A DNA stretch of 64,000 nucleotides, taken from positions 1 to 64,000 of the forward strand of contig CANRNE010000006.1 of NCBI GenBank assembly GCA_947631925.1. The letters run 5' to 3'. The number at the start of each line of letters is the position of its first letter. Within the stretch, counting starts at the first letter, position 1. The notes beneath the pieces are model-generated. The model saw only the letters and a list, made by a program, of their open reading frames with translations. It had not been told where the DNA came from and searched no databases. Shown one piece after another: positions 16,833 through 26,035 of the stretch. This DNA comes from an uncultured Clostridia bacterium (lineage in GTDB: Bacteria > Bacillota > Clostridia > Christensenellales > Borkfalkiaceae). The position numbers and the translations under genes were made by a program.

Positions 16833-17258
16833 GTGAAAGTGAAGATCAACGACACCGTGGTCGTCATCACGGGCAAATACAAGGGCAAGCAGGGGAAAGT
16901 CCTGAAGACGGTCCCCACCCGCCACGCAGTCATCGTCGAGGGCGTCAACATCGTCCATAAGCACGAGAAGGCGAGAAAGGCGAACGAGACGAGCCACATC
17001 GTCAACGAAGAGGCTCCCATCGATGTCTCCAACGTCGAAGTCGTGTGCGACAAGTGCGGCAAACCCACGAGAGTGGCGCACGCATTCGTGGACGGCAAGA
17101 AGGTGCGCGTCTGCAAGAAGTGCGGCGCGAGCCTCGACAAGGCATTCGCCAAGAAGGTGAAGGGCGCCAAGCCCGCGGAGACCGCGGAGGAAGCTCCCAG
17201 GAAGCGCACGAGAAAGCGCAGCCAGAAGGCGGAAGAGACGCCGAACACAGAGGAATAA
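16833..17258 (+). CDS. rplX: 50S ribosomal protein L24, extended
   Basis: The start is GTG after GGAGG. The KOW core (KINDTVVVITGKYKGKQGKVLK) is followed by a zinc-ribbon pair, CDKCGKPTRV and CKKCGASL. At 141 residues it is about 35 longer than usual, owing to a Lys/Arg/Glu-rich C-terminal tail (PRKRTRKRSQKAEE). L24 is one of the first proteins in 50S assembly. The tail may add rRNA contacts; that is inference. Confidence 0.93.
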   Translation: MKVKINDTVVVITGKYKGKQGKVLKTVPTRHAVIVEGVNIVHKHEKARKANETSHIVNEEAPIDVSNVEVVCDKCGKPTRVAHAFVDGKKVRVCKKCGASLDKAFAKKVKGAKPAETAEEAPRKRTRKRSQKAEETPNTEE

Positions 17259-17274
17259 CGGGAGGTAACAGGCA

Positions 17275-17862
17275 ATGGCAAAGAAAACTGAAACAACCGC
17301 CGCTCCCGCAAAGCCTACGGAGCCGAGCAGAGTGAAGGTGCTCTACGAGACAGAGGTCGTTCCCTATCTCATGAAGAAATTCGGGTACACCTCCGTCATG
17401 CAGGTCCCCAAGCTCGACAAGATTGTCGTCAACACAGGTCTCGGCGACATCAAGGACAACCAGAAGTCGATGCAGACGGTGGAGAAGGAACTCGCCCAGA
17501 TTACGGGACAGAAGCCCATCTACCGCAAGGCGACCAAGTCCGTCGCAAACTTCAAACTCCGCGAGGGGATGAACATCGGCCTCAAAGTGACGCTGCGCGG
17601 CAGACGGATGTACGACTTCTACGACAAGCTCGTGTCCATCGCGCTCCCGCGCGTCCGTGACTTCCGCGGCGTGTCCGACAAGTCCTTCGACGGCAGAGGC
17701 AACTACGCCCTCGGCCTCAAAGAACAGCTTATCTTCCCCGAGATTACTTACGATCAGGTCGAAAAGATCAGGGGCATGGACGTTGCCATCGTCACGACGG
17801 CACGTACCGACGAAGAGGCGAGAGAGCTCTTGAGAGCGCTCGGCATGCCCTTCAAGAAGTAA
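17275..17862 (+). CDS. rplE: 50S ribosomal protein L5
   Basis: L5 binds 5S rRNA and contacts the P-site tRNA. The family core begins about residue 20 ([39 protein letters not shown]) and includes [23 protein letters not shown] and the [29 protein letters not shown] block. About 18 extra residues ([17 protein letters not shown]) precede the core, making it 195 long. Confidence 0.96.
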   Translation: MAKKTETTAAPAKPTEPSRVKVLYETEVVPYLMKKFGYTSVMQVPKLDKIVVNTGLGDIKDNQKSMQTVEKELAQITGQKPIYRKATKSVANFKLREGMNIGLKVTLRGRRMYDFYDKLVSIALPRVRDFRGVSDKSFDGRGNYALGLKEQLIFPEITYDQVEKIRGMDVAIVTTARTDEEARELLRALGMPFKK

Positions 17863-17873
17863 GGAGAGACGAC

Positions 17874-18059
17874 ATGGCTAAGAAATCAATGATCAATAAA
17901 CAGCAGAGGAAGCCGAAGTTCTCGACCAGAGCGTACACGCGCTGCTCGATCTGCGGCAGACCCCACGCAGTGCTCAGAAAGTACGGCATCTGCCGTATCT
18001 GCTTCCGCGAACTTGCCTATAAAGGGCAGATTCCCGGCGTGAAGAAGGCGAGCTGGTAA
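17874..18059 (+). CDS. rpsZ: 30S ribosomal protein S14, zinc type (type Z)
   Basis: The 61-residue protein is the short zinc-binding S14 with [20 protein letters not shown], giving the C-x2-C...C-x2-C site, and the C-terminal [18 protein letters not shown] shared by the family. It lies between rplE and rpsH. Confidence 0.97.
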   Translation: MAKKSMINKQQRKPKFSTRAYTRCSICGRPHAVLRKYGICRICFRELAYKGQIPGVKKASW

Positions 18060-18071
18060 GGAGGTATCAAC

Positions 18072-18464
18072 ATGACAGATCCCATTGCAGATATGCTCAC
18101 GAGAATCAGAAACGCGCTCACGGTGAAGAAGGAAACGGTGGAAATCCCCGCTTCCAACATGAAGAAGGCGATTGCGAACATCCTCCTCGACGAGGGGTAT
18201 GTCTCGGGCGTCGAATTCGTGGAGAACGAGCACGAGGGTGCAATCGTCATCACGCTCAAGTACACGAAGGACGGCAGCCCGGTAATCGGCGGCCTGCAGA
18301 GAGTCTCCAAGCCCGGCCTGCGCACCTACAGCGGCGCGAAGACCATGCCCAAGGTGCTCGGCGGCTACGGCATTGCCATCGTCTCCACCAACAAAGGCAT
18401 CATGACGGATAAGCAGGCGAAGGCGCAGAACGTCGGCGGCGAAGTGCTCTGCTACGTCTACTAA
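18072..18464 (+). CDS. rpsH: 30S ribosomal protein S8
   Basis: The 130-residue S8 starts [28 protein letters not shown] and ends with [32 protein letters not shown]. Length and motifs are normal. In other bacteria S8 is the autoregulator of the spc operon; no binding site was identified here. Confidence 0.98.
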   Translation: MTDPIADMLTRIRNALTVKKETVEIPASNMKKAIANILLDEGYVSGVEFVENEHEGAIVITLKYTKDGSPVIGGLQRVSKPGLRTYSGAKTMPKVLGGYGIAIVSTNKGIMTDKQAKAQNVGGEVLCYVY

Positions 18465-18475
18465 GGAGGGGAAAT

Positions 18476-19024
18476 ATGTCGAGAATCGGAAAAAAGGTAA
18501 TCGCAGTCCCCGCAGGCGTGACCGTCGGCTTTGACGGCGGCATCGTCACCGTCAAGGGCCCCAAGGGCACACTCACGCGCAAAGTCGTCGGCAACATCGA
18601 CGTGAAGAACGAGGGCGCGGAAGTGCACGTAGTCGCTCTCGACGACGGCACCGAGACCAACGCCCGCCACGGCCTGTACCGCGCGCTCATCGCGGACATG
18701 GTCAAGGGCGTCTCCGAAGGGTTCACGAAGGGTCTTGAAATCAAGGGCGTCGGCTGGAAGGGCCAGATGCAGGGCAACAAACTTGTCCTCAACGTCGGCT
18801 TCTCCCATCCCGTCGACTTTGTCCCGCCCGAAGGCATCAAGCTCGAATGCCCCACCCCCACGGACATCACCGTGTCGGGCATCGACAAGGTAGTCGTCGG
18901 TCAGGTCGCGGCAGACCTTCGTTCAATCCGCATCCCCGAGCCTTATCACGGCTACGGCATCCGCTACAAGGGCGAGCATGTCGAGCACAAGGAAGGCAAG
19001 ACTTCGGGCAAAGGCAAGAAGTAA
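18476..19024 (+). CDS. rplF: 50S ribosomal protein L6
   Basis: The 182-residue L6 shows the duplicated fold: MSRIGKKVIAVPAGVTVGFDGGIVTVKGPKG at the N-terminus and the C-terminal signature RIPEPYHGYGIRYKGEHVEHKEGK. It lies near the sarcin-ricin loop in the ribosome. Order and length are canonical. Confidence 0.97.
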   Translation: MSRIGKKVIAVPAGVTVGFDGGIVTVKGPKGTLTRKVVGNIDVKNEGAEVHVVALDDGTETNARHGLYRALIADMVKGVSEGFTKGLEIKGVGWKGQMQGNKLVLNVGFSHPVDFVPPEGIKLECPTPTDITVSGIDKVVVGQVAADLRSIRIPEPYHGYGIRYKGEHVEHKEGKTSGKGKK

Positions 19025-19037
19025 AGGAGCGTGAAGT

Positions 19038-19406
19038 ATGATAACGAGAATTGATAAAAACGCGGTGAGACTTCGCCGCCATGAGCGCGTCCGCAAGCTC
19101 ATTTCGGGCACGCCCGACCGTCCCCGCCTCAACGTATACAGAAGCACGAACAACATCTACGTGCAGTTCATCGACGACGTGAACGGTGTGACGCTCGCAT
19201 CCTGCTCCACCCTCGAGGCCGCAGTCAAGAGCGAAGTTTCGGGCAAGACCAAGAAGGAAGCGGCGAAGATTGTCGGCCGGATTGCCGCCGAGCGCGCCAA
19301 GGAAAAGGGTATTTCGACCGTCGTGTTCGACAGAGGCGGTTACAACTATACGGGGCGGGTCCAATCGCTCGCAGACGGCGCACGTGAAGCCGGACTTGAA
19401 TTCTGA
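19038..19406 (+). CDS. rplR: 50S ribosomal protein L18
   Basis: The 122-residue L18 has [37 protein letters not shown] and the closing [26 protein letters not shown]. It binds 5S rRNA together with L5. The gene follows rplF after AAAGGAG. Confidence 0.97.
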   Translation: MITRIDKNAVRLRRHERVRKLISGTPDRPRLNVYRSTNNIYVQFIDDVNGVTLASCSTLEAAVKSEVSGKTKKEAAKIVGRIAAERAKEKGISTVVFDRGGYNYTGRVQSLADGAREAGLEF

Positions 19407-19417
19407 CGGAGGAAGGT

Positions 19418-19936
19418 ATGGCAAGAGAAAACAGACCTCAGAGAAGACAGGAAGAAAACGACGGCCTCATCAAGAAGCTCATCGAGATTAACCGCGTGTC
19501 CAAGACGGTCAAGGGCGGCAAGAACATGCGCTTTGCGGCGCTCGTCGTCGTCGGGGACGGAAACGGCCACGTCGGCTACGGCACGGGCAAGAGCAAGGAA
19601 GTCCCCGAAGCCATCGAAAAGGCGACGCAGGCGGCGAAGAAGAACATGATTCCCGTCGCCATCGTCGATACGACCATTCCCCACGAAGTGCTCGGAAAGT
19701 TCGGCAAGGGCGCAGTGCTCATGCTCCCCGCCGCCGAAGGTACGGGCGTCATCGCGGGCGGTCCCGTGCGTGCGGTCATGGAGGCCGCGGGCATCAAGAA
19801 CATCAGAACGAAATCGCACGGCACGCAAAACCCCGGCAACTGCGTCAAAGCAACCGTCGCGGGGCTTGCCGAGCTGAAGACGGCAGAGCAGATTGCCGCT
19901 CTCCGCGGGAAGACCGTGGAAGAGATTGTCGGCTGA
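19418..19936 (+). CDS. rpsE: 30S ribosomal protein S5
   Basis: The 172-residue S5 contains the double-stranded-RNA-binding N-terminal half ([45 protein letters not shown]) and the C-terminal [27 protein letters not shown]. It contributes to decoding fidelity. Length is normal. Confidence 0.97.
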   Translation: MARENRPQRRQEENDGLIKKLIEINRVSKTVKGGKNMRFAALVVVGDGNGHVGYGTGKSKEVPEAIEKATQAAKKNMIPVAIVDTTIPHEVLGKFGKGAVLMLPAAEGTGVIAGGPVRAVMEAAGIKNIRTKSHGTQNPGNCVKATVAGLAELKTAEQIAALRGKTVEEIVG

Positions 19937-19947
19937 GGAGGTTTGAT

Positions 19948-20124
19948 ATGGTCAAAGTGACACTCGTAAAGAGCCCCATCGGCGAAATCAAGGCAGTCAA
20001 GGACACCGTCGCCGCCCTCGGCCTCAAGAAGATTCGTTCGAGCAACACCTTCGATGCCATGAGCCCCACGCTCGCAGGGCAGCTGAAAAAGGTCGCTCAC
20101 CTCGTCAAAGTGGAGGAGATTTAA
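19948..20124 (+). CDS. rpmD: 50S ribosomal protein L30
   Basis: The 58-residue gene is too short for the ORF track. It encodes MVKVTLVKSPIGEIKAVKDT followed by VAALGLKKIRSSNTF and ends KVAHLVKVEEI, a clear L30. It lies 11 nt after rpsE with a GGAGG site and 3 nt before rplO. Confidence 0.96.
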   Translation: MVKVTLVKSPIGEIKAVKDTVAALGLKKIRSSNTFDAMSPTLAGQLKKVAHLVKVEEI

Positions 20125-20127
20125 GCG

Positions 20128-20574
20128 ATGAGAATTGATACGTTATCTCCCGCAGAGGGAGCAAGAACAGCACAGAAGCGTCTCGGACGGGGCATCGGTT
20201 CAGGCCTCGGCAAGACGAGCGGCAAGGGCCACAAGGGCCAGTGGGCGCGTTCGGGCGGCGGTGTGAGACCGGGCTTCGAAGGCGGCCAGATGCCGCTTGC
20301 ACGCCGCGTTCCCAAGCGCGGATTCCACAACAAGTGGGGGAGAGATTACGTCATCGTCAACCTCTCCGACCTCGCAGACCTCGATGCAGGGACGGTCGTG
20401 GATTACGATTTCGTCCTCGACAACGGGCTTGCCAAGGAAGTCAAACACAATCTCGGGCTCAAAGTTCTCGGCGGCGGCGAACTCAAGACGGCGCTCACCG
20501 TGAAGGCCGCGAAGTTCTCCGCGTCCGCGAAGGCTGCCATCGAAGCTGCCGGCGGCACCGCGGTCGTCGAATGA
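20128..20574 (+). CDS. rplO: 50S ribosomal protein L15
   Basis: The 148-residue L15 has the glycine- and arginine-rich N-terminus [21 protein letters not shown] plus [20 protein letters not shown], which threads into rRNA. It precedes secY as in most bacteria. Confidence 0.97.
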   Translation: MRIDTLSPAEGARTAQKRLGRGIGSGLGKTSGKGHKGQWARSGGGVRPGFEGGQMPLARRVPKRGFHNKWGRDYVIVNLSDLADLDAGTVVDYDFVLDNGLAKEVKHNLGLKVLGGGELKTALTVKAAKFSASAKAAIEAAGGTAVVE

Positions 20575-20613
20575 GTTCCGCCTGCAAGCGGCACCGCTTG
20601 AAAGGAGTGAATC

Positions 20614-21930
20614 ATGTTTGAAACAATCAAAAACGCGTTCAGGAATAAGGAAATCAGGAAAAAGCTCCTGATTACCCTCGGCATCCTGCTCGTGTTCCGC
20701 CTCGGGTGCTATATCCCCGTTCCCGGTCTCAACCGGGCGACGTTCGGGGACGCCATTCAGCAGAACGACTTTTTGCAGCTCATGAGCGGCATCACGGGCA
20801 ACGCGCTCGCCAACGGCACGCTGTTCGCCCTCGGTATCGGACCGTACATCAACGCGTCCATTATCATCCAGCTGCTCACGGTCGGAATTCCCTACCTCGA
20901 AAGACTGTCCAAGGAAGGGGAAGAGGGCAGGAAGAAGATTACCTTCTTCACGCGCATCCTCACCATCATCCTTGCCGTCGTCCAGTCCATCGGCATCATC
21001 GTCAACTTCGCGAATTCGAGCGGCTCCATCAACACGAGCCTGTTCTTCAACAGCACTTGGTTTGCGGGGATTTTCATGACGATTGCCTACACGGCGGGCG
21101 CCATGCTCGTCATGTGGCTGGGTGAGCGCATCACCGACTACGGCGTCGGCAACGGGATTTCGCTGATTATCTTCATCGGTATCCTCTCGACGGGCGGTCT
21201 CTCCATTCTGACCGAGCTCGAAGGCCTTGCGACGCCGCAATATGCACAGCATCTCCTCTCGCTCGGAATCTTCGTGGCGCTCACCGTCATCCTGTTCTTC
21301 GGCATCGTCTATGTCGACCTCGCCGAGCGCAGGATTCCCGTGCAGTACGCCAAGCAGGTACGCGGCACCAAGATGTACGGCGGACAGAGCTCCGTCATCC
21401 CGATGAAGATTACGGGAAGCGGCGTCATGCCCCTCATCTTTGCGTTCGCCATCCTGTCCTTCCCGTCCATGATTATCAGCCTGTTCTGGCCGGGCTCCAC
21501 GGCACAGCAGAACCTCGCCATCTGGTTCTCCGGTTCCTCGCCCGAGTGGTACGGAAGAGTCATCTACGCCGTCGTCATGTGTGTCCTCATCTTCGCATTC
21601 GCATTCTTCTATGCACAGATTGAGTTCAATCCCGACGACGTCGCAAAGCAGATTCAGAGCAACGGCGGCTTTATTCAGGGCTACCGTCCCGGCAAACCCA
21701 CGGCGCAGTATCTCAAGAAAATCAACAAGAGAATCACGCTCTTTGGGGCCATCTTCCTGACGCTCGTCGCGTTCGTCCCGTCCGTCGCCTTCAGCTGGAC
21801 GGGCAGCCAGAGCCTCGTCAACGTCTTCTCGACGACAGGTATCCTCATCGTGGTCGAAGTTGCGCTGGAGTTCGATAAGCAGTTGCAGTCGCAGATTATG
21901 ATGAAAACCTATAAGGGCTTTTTGAAATAA
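20614..21930 (+). CDS. secY: Protein translocase channel SecY
   Basis: The 438-residue protein has ten predicted membrane helices. Diagnostic segments include FRLGCYIPVPGLNR, the plug-adjacent LFALGIGPYINASIIIQLL, YLERLSKEGEEGRKKIT, and the cytosolic loop ERRIPVQYAKQV where the ribosome and SecA bind. The C-terminal KGFLK is normal. SecE is encoded upstream; secG is not in the window. The gene ends the spc-type block and is followed by repeats. Confidence 0.97.
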   Translation: MFETIKNAFRNKEIRKKLLITLGILLVFRLGCYIPVPGLNRATFGDAIQQNDFLQLMSGITGNALANGTLFALGIGPYINASIIIQLLTVGIPYLERLSKEGEEGRKKITFFTRILTIILAVVQSIGIIVNFANSSGSINTSLFFNSTWFAGIFMTIAYTAGAMLVMWLGERITDYGVGNGISLIIFIGILSTGGLSILTELEGLATPQYAQHLLSLGIFVALTVILFFGIVYVDLAERRIPVQYAKQVRGTKMYGGQSSVIPMKITGSGVMPLIFAFAILSFPSMIISLFWPGSTAQQNLAIWFSGSSPEWYGRVIYAVVMCVLIFAFAFFYAQIEFNPDDVAKQIQSNGGFIQGYRPGKPTAQYLKKINKRITLFGAIFLTLVAFVPSVAFSWTGSQSLVNVFSTTGILIVVEVALEFDKQLQSQIMMKTYKGFLK

Positions 21931-22066
21931 TCAAGCGAACTGCGTATAGACGTCGCAATGCTATGTCACGCTTGCGTTTTCCTCGGTCACGTACGGCTTA
22001 GTACGCTCCCTTCGGAAAGCCGCGCGTTCCTTGCCTTGCTTGTCTCTGCGCAGTTTGACGGAAACG
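21931..22066 (+). repeat. 136-bp direct repeat, copy 1 (secY-adk spacer)
   Basis: The unit starts TCAAGCGAACTGCGTATAGA immediately after the secY stop and ends CAGTTTGACGGAAACG. A second copy at 22156 differs at only about two positions. The ORFs called across it on the plus strand have no protein-like composition. The function is unknown. Confidence 0.85.
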
Positions 22067-22073
22067 ATCACTT

Positions 22074-22125
22074 GACGCCCACGGCGGAAGTGAATTCCGC
22101 CTAAGGCAAGAAATCAGAACGAGAT
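22074..22125 (+). repeat. GGCGGAA/TTCCGCC hairpin repeat, copy 1
   Basis: The sequence GACGCCCACGGCGGAAGTGA continues with ATTCCGCCTAAGGCAAG. GGCGGAA and TTCCGCC form a 7-bp hairpin with a 5-nt loop. The same roughly 37-bp block occurs at 32196-32232. It separates the two 136-bp direct repeats. Confidence 0.7.
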
Positions 22126-22155
22126 TTCTCACCCCGCGTGGGGGTTCGAAATTTT

Positions 22156-22291
22156 TCAAGCGAACTGCGTATAGACGTCGCAATGCTATGTCACGCTTGC
22201 GTTTTCCTCGGTCACGTATGGCTTAGTACGCTCCCTTCGGAAAGCCGCTCGTTCCTTGCCTTGCTTGTCTCTGCGCAGTTTGACGGAAACG
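22156..22291 (+). repeat. 136-bp direct repeat, copy 2, plus truncated third unit
   Basis: The second copy repeats copy 1 at a distance of 225 bp. It is followed at 22300-22345 by a short third fragment (TCAAGCGAACCGCGCAGTTT) that joins the first bases of the unit directly to its last bases, as in an internal deletion. The fragment ends 16 nt before the adk start codon. Confidence 0.85.
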
Positions 22292-22360
22292 TGTCGCTTT
22301 TTCAAGCGAACCGCGCAGTTTGACGGAACCGATTGCTTGACACCCAAAGAGAGGTTTTGT

Positions 22361-22990
22361 ATGAATTTAATTCTGCTTGGCGCTCCGGGCGCAGGCAAGG
22401 GGACACAGGCGACGAAAATCGCCGAACGGTACGGTCTCGTCCACATTTCCACGGGCGACATCTTCCGTGCCAACATCAAGAACGGCACGCCCATCGGCAA
22501 GCTCGCCAAGTCGTACACCGACCGCGGCGAGCTCGTTCCCGACGAGGTGACTTGCGACATCGTCAAAGACAGGCTGACATGGGAGGACTGCAAGAAGGGC
22601 TACCTGCTCGACGGCTTCCCCCGCAACCTCTTTCAGGCGGAGGCGCTCGACACCTTTGCCAAGATTGACGGCGTCGTCAACATCAACATCGATCAGGCGC
22701 TCCTTTTGGACCGTCTCTGCGGCAGAAGAGTGTGTAGGGAATGCGGCGAGAGCTATCACGTCTCCACGCTCGGCGGCAGGACGACCTGTGCCCGCTGCGG
22801 GGGGGAGCTGTACCAGCGCAAGGATGACAATCCCGAAACGGTCGCAGCCCGCCTCGAAGTGTACAACGCACAGACCGCGCCTCTCATCGACTACTACACC
22901 AAAAAGGGCATCATTCTCAACGTCACAGGCACGGAGGCGCCCGCCGATGTGCTCTTCGAGGACGTGAAGAAGTTGCTCGACCTTCTCTGA
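22361..22990 (+). CDS. adk: Adenylate kinase, zinc-containing LID form
   Basis: Adenylate kinase interconverts ATP, ADP and AMP. The 209-residue protein shows the P-loop GAPGAGKGTQ, the AMP-binding STGDIFR, the LLDGFPRN motif, and a LID domain with CRECG...CARCG, the four-cysteine zinc site common in Gram-positive enzymes. The start is the ATG after AGAGAGG; the ORF track begins upstream in repeat sequence. It is followed by map and infA. Confidence 0.97.
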   Translation: MNLILLGAPGAGKGTQATKIAERYGLVHISTGDIFRANIKNGTPIGKLAKSYTDRGELVPDEVTCDIVKDRLTWEDCKKGYLLDGFPRNLFQAEALDTFAKIDGVVNINIDQALLLDRLCGRRVCRECGESYHVSTLGGRTTCARCGGELYQRKDDNPETVAARLEVYNAQTAPLIDYYTKKGIILNVTGTEAPADVLFEDVKKLLDLL

Positions 22991-22991
22991 G

Positions 22992-23735
22992 ATGATTTCC
23001 GTCAAGACTCAAGGGGAAATTGACCTCATGCGCGAGCCGTGCGCCATCGTCCGCGACTGCCTCGCATTCGTGGGGGAGCGCATCGGCGCGGGCATGACGA
23101 CGAAGGAGGTGGACACGCTCGTCGAGAAATTCATCCGTGCGAGCGGCGCCACGCCGAGCTGCCTCGGCTACTGCGGCTATCCCGCATCCGCCTGCGTCTC
23201 CGTCAACGAAGTCGTCGTCCACGGCATTCCCGGGGACTATGTGCTCCGCGAAGGGGACATCGTCAGCGTAGACCTCTGCGCCTACAAGAACGGTTTTCAC
23301 GGCGACGGCGCGCGCACCTTCCGCATCGGAAGGGTGAGCCCCGAAAAGGACAAACTCGTGCGCGTCACCGAGGAGTGTTTCTTCAAGGGAATTGAAGGAC
23401 TCTCCGCGGGCACGCCGCTCTTCGACATCGGTTACCGCGTCCAGAAACATGCCGAGGCGAACGGATTTTCCGTCGTCCGCGCGTATACCGGGCACGGGAT
23501 TGGGCGAGAAATGCACGAGGACCCCACCGTTCCCAACCACGGACACCGCGGGACGGGCCCCCGCCTCCCCGCAGGCGCCGTCATCTGCATCGAGCCGATG
23601 ATTGCCGCAGGGAATTGGCGCGTCGCCACCCTCGACGACGGCTGGACCGCCGTCACCCTCGATAAGAAGCCCGCGGCGCACTACGAGAACACCGTCGTCA
23701 TCGGCGAGGACGGGGTCGAGATTCTGACTCTATAG
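22992..23735 (+). CDS. map: Type I methionine aminopeptidase
   Basis: MAP removes the initiator methionine. The 247-residue enzyme has the pita-bread fold motifs: [33 protein letters not shown] with the first metal ligands, [19 protein letters not shown] with the histidines, and CIEPM with the glutamate ligand. The start lies 1 nt after the adk stop. The length matches the short, SH3-less type Ia class. Confidence 0.96.
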   Translation: MISVKTQGEIDLMREPCAIVRDCLAFVGERIGAGMTTKEVDTLVEKFIRASGATPSCLGYCGYPASACVSVNEVVVHGIPGDYVLREGDIVSVDLCAYKNGFHGDGARTFRIGRVSPEKDKLVRVTEECFFKGIEGLSAGTPLFDIGYRVQKHAEANGFSVVRAYTGHGIGREMHEDPTVPNHGHRGTGPRLPAGAVICIEPMIAAGNWRVATLDDGWTAVTLDKKPAAHYENTVVIGEDGVEILTL

Positions 23736-23743
23736 GAGGAGAT

Positions 23744-23965
23744 ATGTCGAAGGACGACGTCATCGAAACAGAAGGCAGAGTGATAGAGGCTCTTCCCAAT
23801 GCCATGTTCAAAGTACGGCTCACCAACGGGCACGTCATCACGGCGTACATCTCGGGGAAGCTCCGCATGAACTATATCCGCATCATCGAAGGGGACGCAG
23901 TCAAGCTCGAAATGAGCCCCTACGACCTCACCAAGGGCCGCATTACTTGGAGAAGCAAAAACTAA
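23744..23965 (+). CDS. infA: Translation initiation factor IF-1
   Basis: The 73-residue OB-fold protein has [41 protein letters not shown] and [13 protein letters not shown], a near-universal IF-1 sequence. The adk-map-infA-rpmJ order is conserved. It starts with ATG after AGGAGG. Confidence 0.97.
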   Translation: MSKDDVIETEGRVIEALPNAMFKVRLTNGHVITAYISGKLRMNYIRIIEGDAVKLEMSPYDLTKGRITWRSKN

Positions 23966-23969
23966 TAGA

Positions 23970-24127
23970 TTTCGGCGAAAATCTTTGCTACGCAAATCTT
24001 TTCGTCGAAGAAATAAGCGTTACTGCCTTAACGGGCTCGGTCTCTCGTTCGTTTCATCGGACAAGAAGCTCCGAGGTCGCAAATTGAGTGAAAAAGCAAA
24101 AAGCGTGGTTTTTGCTTTTTCCGTGAG
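23970..24127 (+). repeat. Dispersed hairpin-ended repeat, plus copy in the infA-rpmJ spacer
   Basis: It begins TTTCGGCGAAAATCTTTGCT with the left hairpin (TTTGC/GCAAA core), passes through TTTCATCGGACAAGAAGCTCC, and ends with a right hairpin GAAAAAGCAAAAA/TTTTTGCTTTTTC (24090-24121). Both hairpins differ in sequence from the 31.7-kb copies but keep their pairing. Confidence 0.75.
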
Positions 24128-24135
24128 AAGAATAG

Positions 24136-24190
24136 ATTTCGGCGAAAATCTTTGCTACGCAAATCTTTTCGTCGAGCGGATGGGTGGCGG
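24136..24190 (+). repeat. Partial second copy of the dispersed repeat
   Basis: A left-end fragment (TTTCGGCGAAAATCTTTGCT through TCGAGCGGATGGGTGGCGGC) follows the full copy directly. The GAGCGGATGGG subtype also occurs at 6320-6340 and 33700-33715. It ends about 50 nt before rpmJ. Confidence 0.65.
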
Positions 24191-24239
24191 CGCAAGGAAA
24201 GCCGAGACGCAAAAACAACAAACAATTTGAGGTAACCAT

Positions 24240-24356
24240 ATGAAAGTCAGACCTTCTGTAAAACCCATGTGCGATAAGTGCAAAATCATCAAGAGAAACG
24301 GCAAAGTCATGGTGATTTGCTCGAAAAACAAGAGCCACAAACAGAGACAGGGCTGA
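24240..24356 (+). CDS. rpmJ: 50S ribosomal protein L36
   Basis: The 38-codon gene is below the ORF-track limit. It encodes [20 protein letters not shown] followed by [18 protein letters not shown], with the C-x2-C...C...H zinc site of L36. The start follows GAGGTAACC. It is separated from infA by repeat sequence and from rpsM by a promoter. Confidence 0.96.
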   Translation: MKVRPSVKPMCDKCKIIKRNGKVMVICSKNKSHKQRQG

Positions 24357-24363
24357 AAAACAG

Positions 24364-24392
24364 TTGACAGCATCCCATCTTTATGGTATAAT
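24364..24392 (+). promoter_or_regulatory. Consensus sigma-A promoter of the alpha operon
   Basis: TTGACA and TATAAT are both perfect and are separated by exactly 17 nt. The start point lies about 195 nt before rpsM, leaving a long leader that includes a CGGCTTTT/AAAAGCCG hairpin at 24401-24421. Confidence 0.93.
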
Positions 24393-24594
24393 TATCTTTG
24401 CGGCTTTTGGAGAAAAAGCCGTCAAAGCGCAGAAAACAAGCTGAATTTCCGCAAAAAATCGTTGCGGGAAGTCGGCTTATTCTGCGCTTAAATGCGAAAA
24501 TATTCCGCCCGCCGCGGCGCGCATTTTCCACTGTACGGCGCGGGGGAACGGCAGACATAGAATTTTACCTAATATTTCGGAGGTTACAAAGTAC

Positions 24595-24963
24595 ATGGCA
24601 CGTATTGCCGGTGTGGATTTACCGAGAGAGAAGCGGGTCGAAATCGGACTCACCTATATCTACGGAATCGGGCTTGCAACGAGCAAGCAAATTCTTGCCG
24701 CGACGGGCATCAATCCCGACACCCGCGTCAAGGATCTCAACGAGACGGATGTCTCCAAACTCAGAGAATATATCGACCATCACCTGACGGTCGAGGGCGA
24801 ACTTCGCAGTCAAGTCAGCCTGAACATCAAGCGGCTCATGGAAATCGGCTGCTATCGCGGCGTGCGTCACAGAAAGGGTCTCCCCGTCCGCGGGCAGAGC
24901 ACGAAGCGCAACGCGAGGACGCGCAAGGGTCCCCGCCGCACCGTCGCGAACAAGAAGAAGTAA
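24595..24963 (+). CDS. rpsM: 30S ribosomal protein S13
   Basis: The 122-residue S13 begins [26 protein letters not shown] and ends with the basic tail [28 protein letters not shown] that reaches the P-site tRNA. It opens the rpsM-rpsK-rpsD-rpoA-rplQ operon. Confidence 0.98.
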   Translation: MARIAGVDLPREKRVEIGLTYIYGIGLATSKQILAATGINPDTRVKDLNETDVSKLREYIDHHLTVEGELRSQVSLNIKRLMEIGCYRGVRHRKGLPVRGQSTKRNARTRKGPRRTVANKKK

Positions 24964-24975
24964 GGAGAGAGCGCA

Positions 24976-25374
24976 ATGGCACCCAACAAGAGAACGAATG
25001 CATCGCGTAAGCGGAAAGAACTCAAAAAGATAGACAAAGGGCAGGTGCACATCCAGTCCACCTTCAACAACACCCTCGTCACCTTCACGGATATGAGCGG
25101 AAACGCCATTTCGTGGTCGAGCGCGGGTTCCCTCGGGTTCAAGGGCTCGAGAAAGGGAACGCCGTTCGCCGCACAGATGGCGACGGAGACCGCGGCAAAG
25201 GCCGCCAAAGAGCACGGGCTTCGCTCCGTCGAAGTCTATGTCAAGGGCCCCGGCGCGGGCAGAGAATCCGCAATCCGCGCACTGGCTAATTGCGAACTCG
25301 AAGTCACGCTCATTTCCGACGTGTCTCCCATCGCGCACAACGGCTGCCGTCCGCCCAAGCGCAGAAGAGTATAA
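24976..25374 (+). CDS. rpsK: 30S ribosomal protein S11
   Basis: The 132-residue S11 contains [46 protein letters not shown] and the C-terminal [11 protein letters not shown]. Both are invariant features of the family. It is spaced 12 nt from rpsM. Confidence 0.98.
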   Translation: MAPNKRTNASRKRKELKKIDKGQVHIQSTFNNTLVTFTDMSGNAISWSSAGSLGFKGSRKGTPFAAQMATETAAKAAKEHGLRSVEVYVKGPGAGRESAIRALANCELEVTLISDVSPIAHNGCRPPKRRRV

Positions 25375-25389
25375 GGAGGGGAGAAAACC

Positions 25390-26013
25390 ATGGCAGTATA
25401 CAGAGAAGCGAAATGCAAACTTTGCAGAAGAGAGGGCAACAAGCTCTTTCTGAAGGGCGATAAATGCTATCTGGACAAGTGTCCCTTCAACAAGCGTCCG
25501 CTCCCTCCCGGGCAGCACGGCGCAGGCAGAAAGAAGGTCTCCGAGTACGGACAGCAGCTCCGCGAGAAGCAGAAGACCAAGCGCATCTACGGCGTGCAGG
25601 AGGGGCAGTTCCGCCACTACTATGAAATCGCCGAGAACAAGAAGGGCATCACGGGCGAAAACATGCTCTCCCTTCTCGAGCGCCGTCTCGACAACGTCGT
25701 CTTCCGCATGGGCATCGGCGTGTCCCGCACGCAGGCGAGACAGCTCGTCAACCACGCACACCTCACCGTCAACGGCAGAACGGTCACCGTGCCTTCCTAC
25801 ATCGTGAAGGCGGGCGACGTCATCGCCGTCAAAGAGAACAGAAAAGACAATAAATTCTTCGAACAGGTCAAGACCTCCAAAGTCGGAAATCTTCCGAAGT
25901 GGTTGGAATTCGACCCCGAAAAACTTGAAGGAAAGGTATTGGCTCTCCCGACCAGAGAGGACGTCGACAGTCAGATTGCAGAGCACATGATCGTCGAGTT
26001 GTACTCCAAGTAA
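25390..26013 (+). CDS. rpsD: 30S ribosomal protein S4
   Basis: The 207-residue S4 has an N-terminal zinc-type region with [18 protein letters not shown]...CPF, followed by [19 protein letters not shown] and an S4 RNA-binding domain ([31 protein letters not shown]). It is a primary 16S-binding protein. In Bacillota S4 often represses its own gene; no site is assigned. Confidence 0.97.
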   Translation: MAVYREAKCKLCRREGNKLFLKGDKCYLDKCPFNKRPLPPGQHGAGRKKVSEYGQQLREKQKTKRIYGVQEGQFRHYYEIAENKKGITGENMLSLLERRLDNVVFRMGIGVSRTQARQLVNHAHLTVNGRTVTVPSYIVKAGDVIAVKENRKDNKFFEQVKTSKVGNLPKWLEFDPEKLEGKVLALPTREDVDSQIAEHMIVELYSK

Positions 26014-26035
26014 TATCATATAAGGAGGTAATTAT

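Noticed and set aside
22138-22323. 61-residue ORF in the secY-adk spacer
   Set aside because: It lies in the direct repeat and has no ribosome site.
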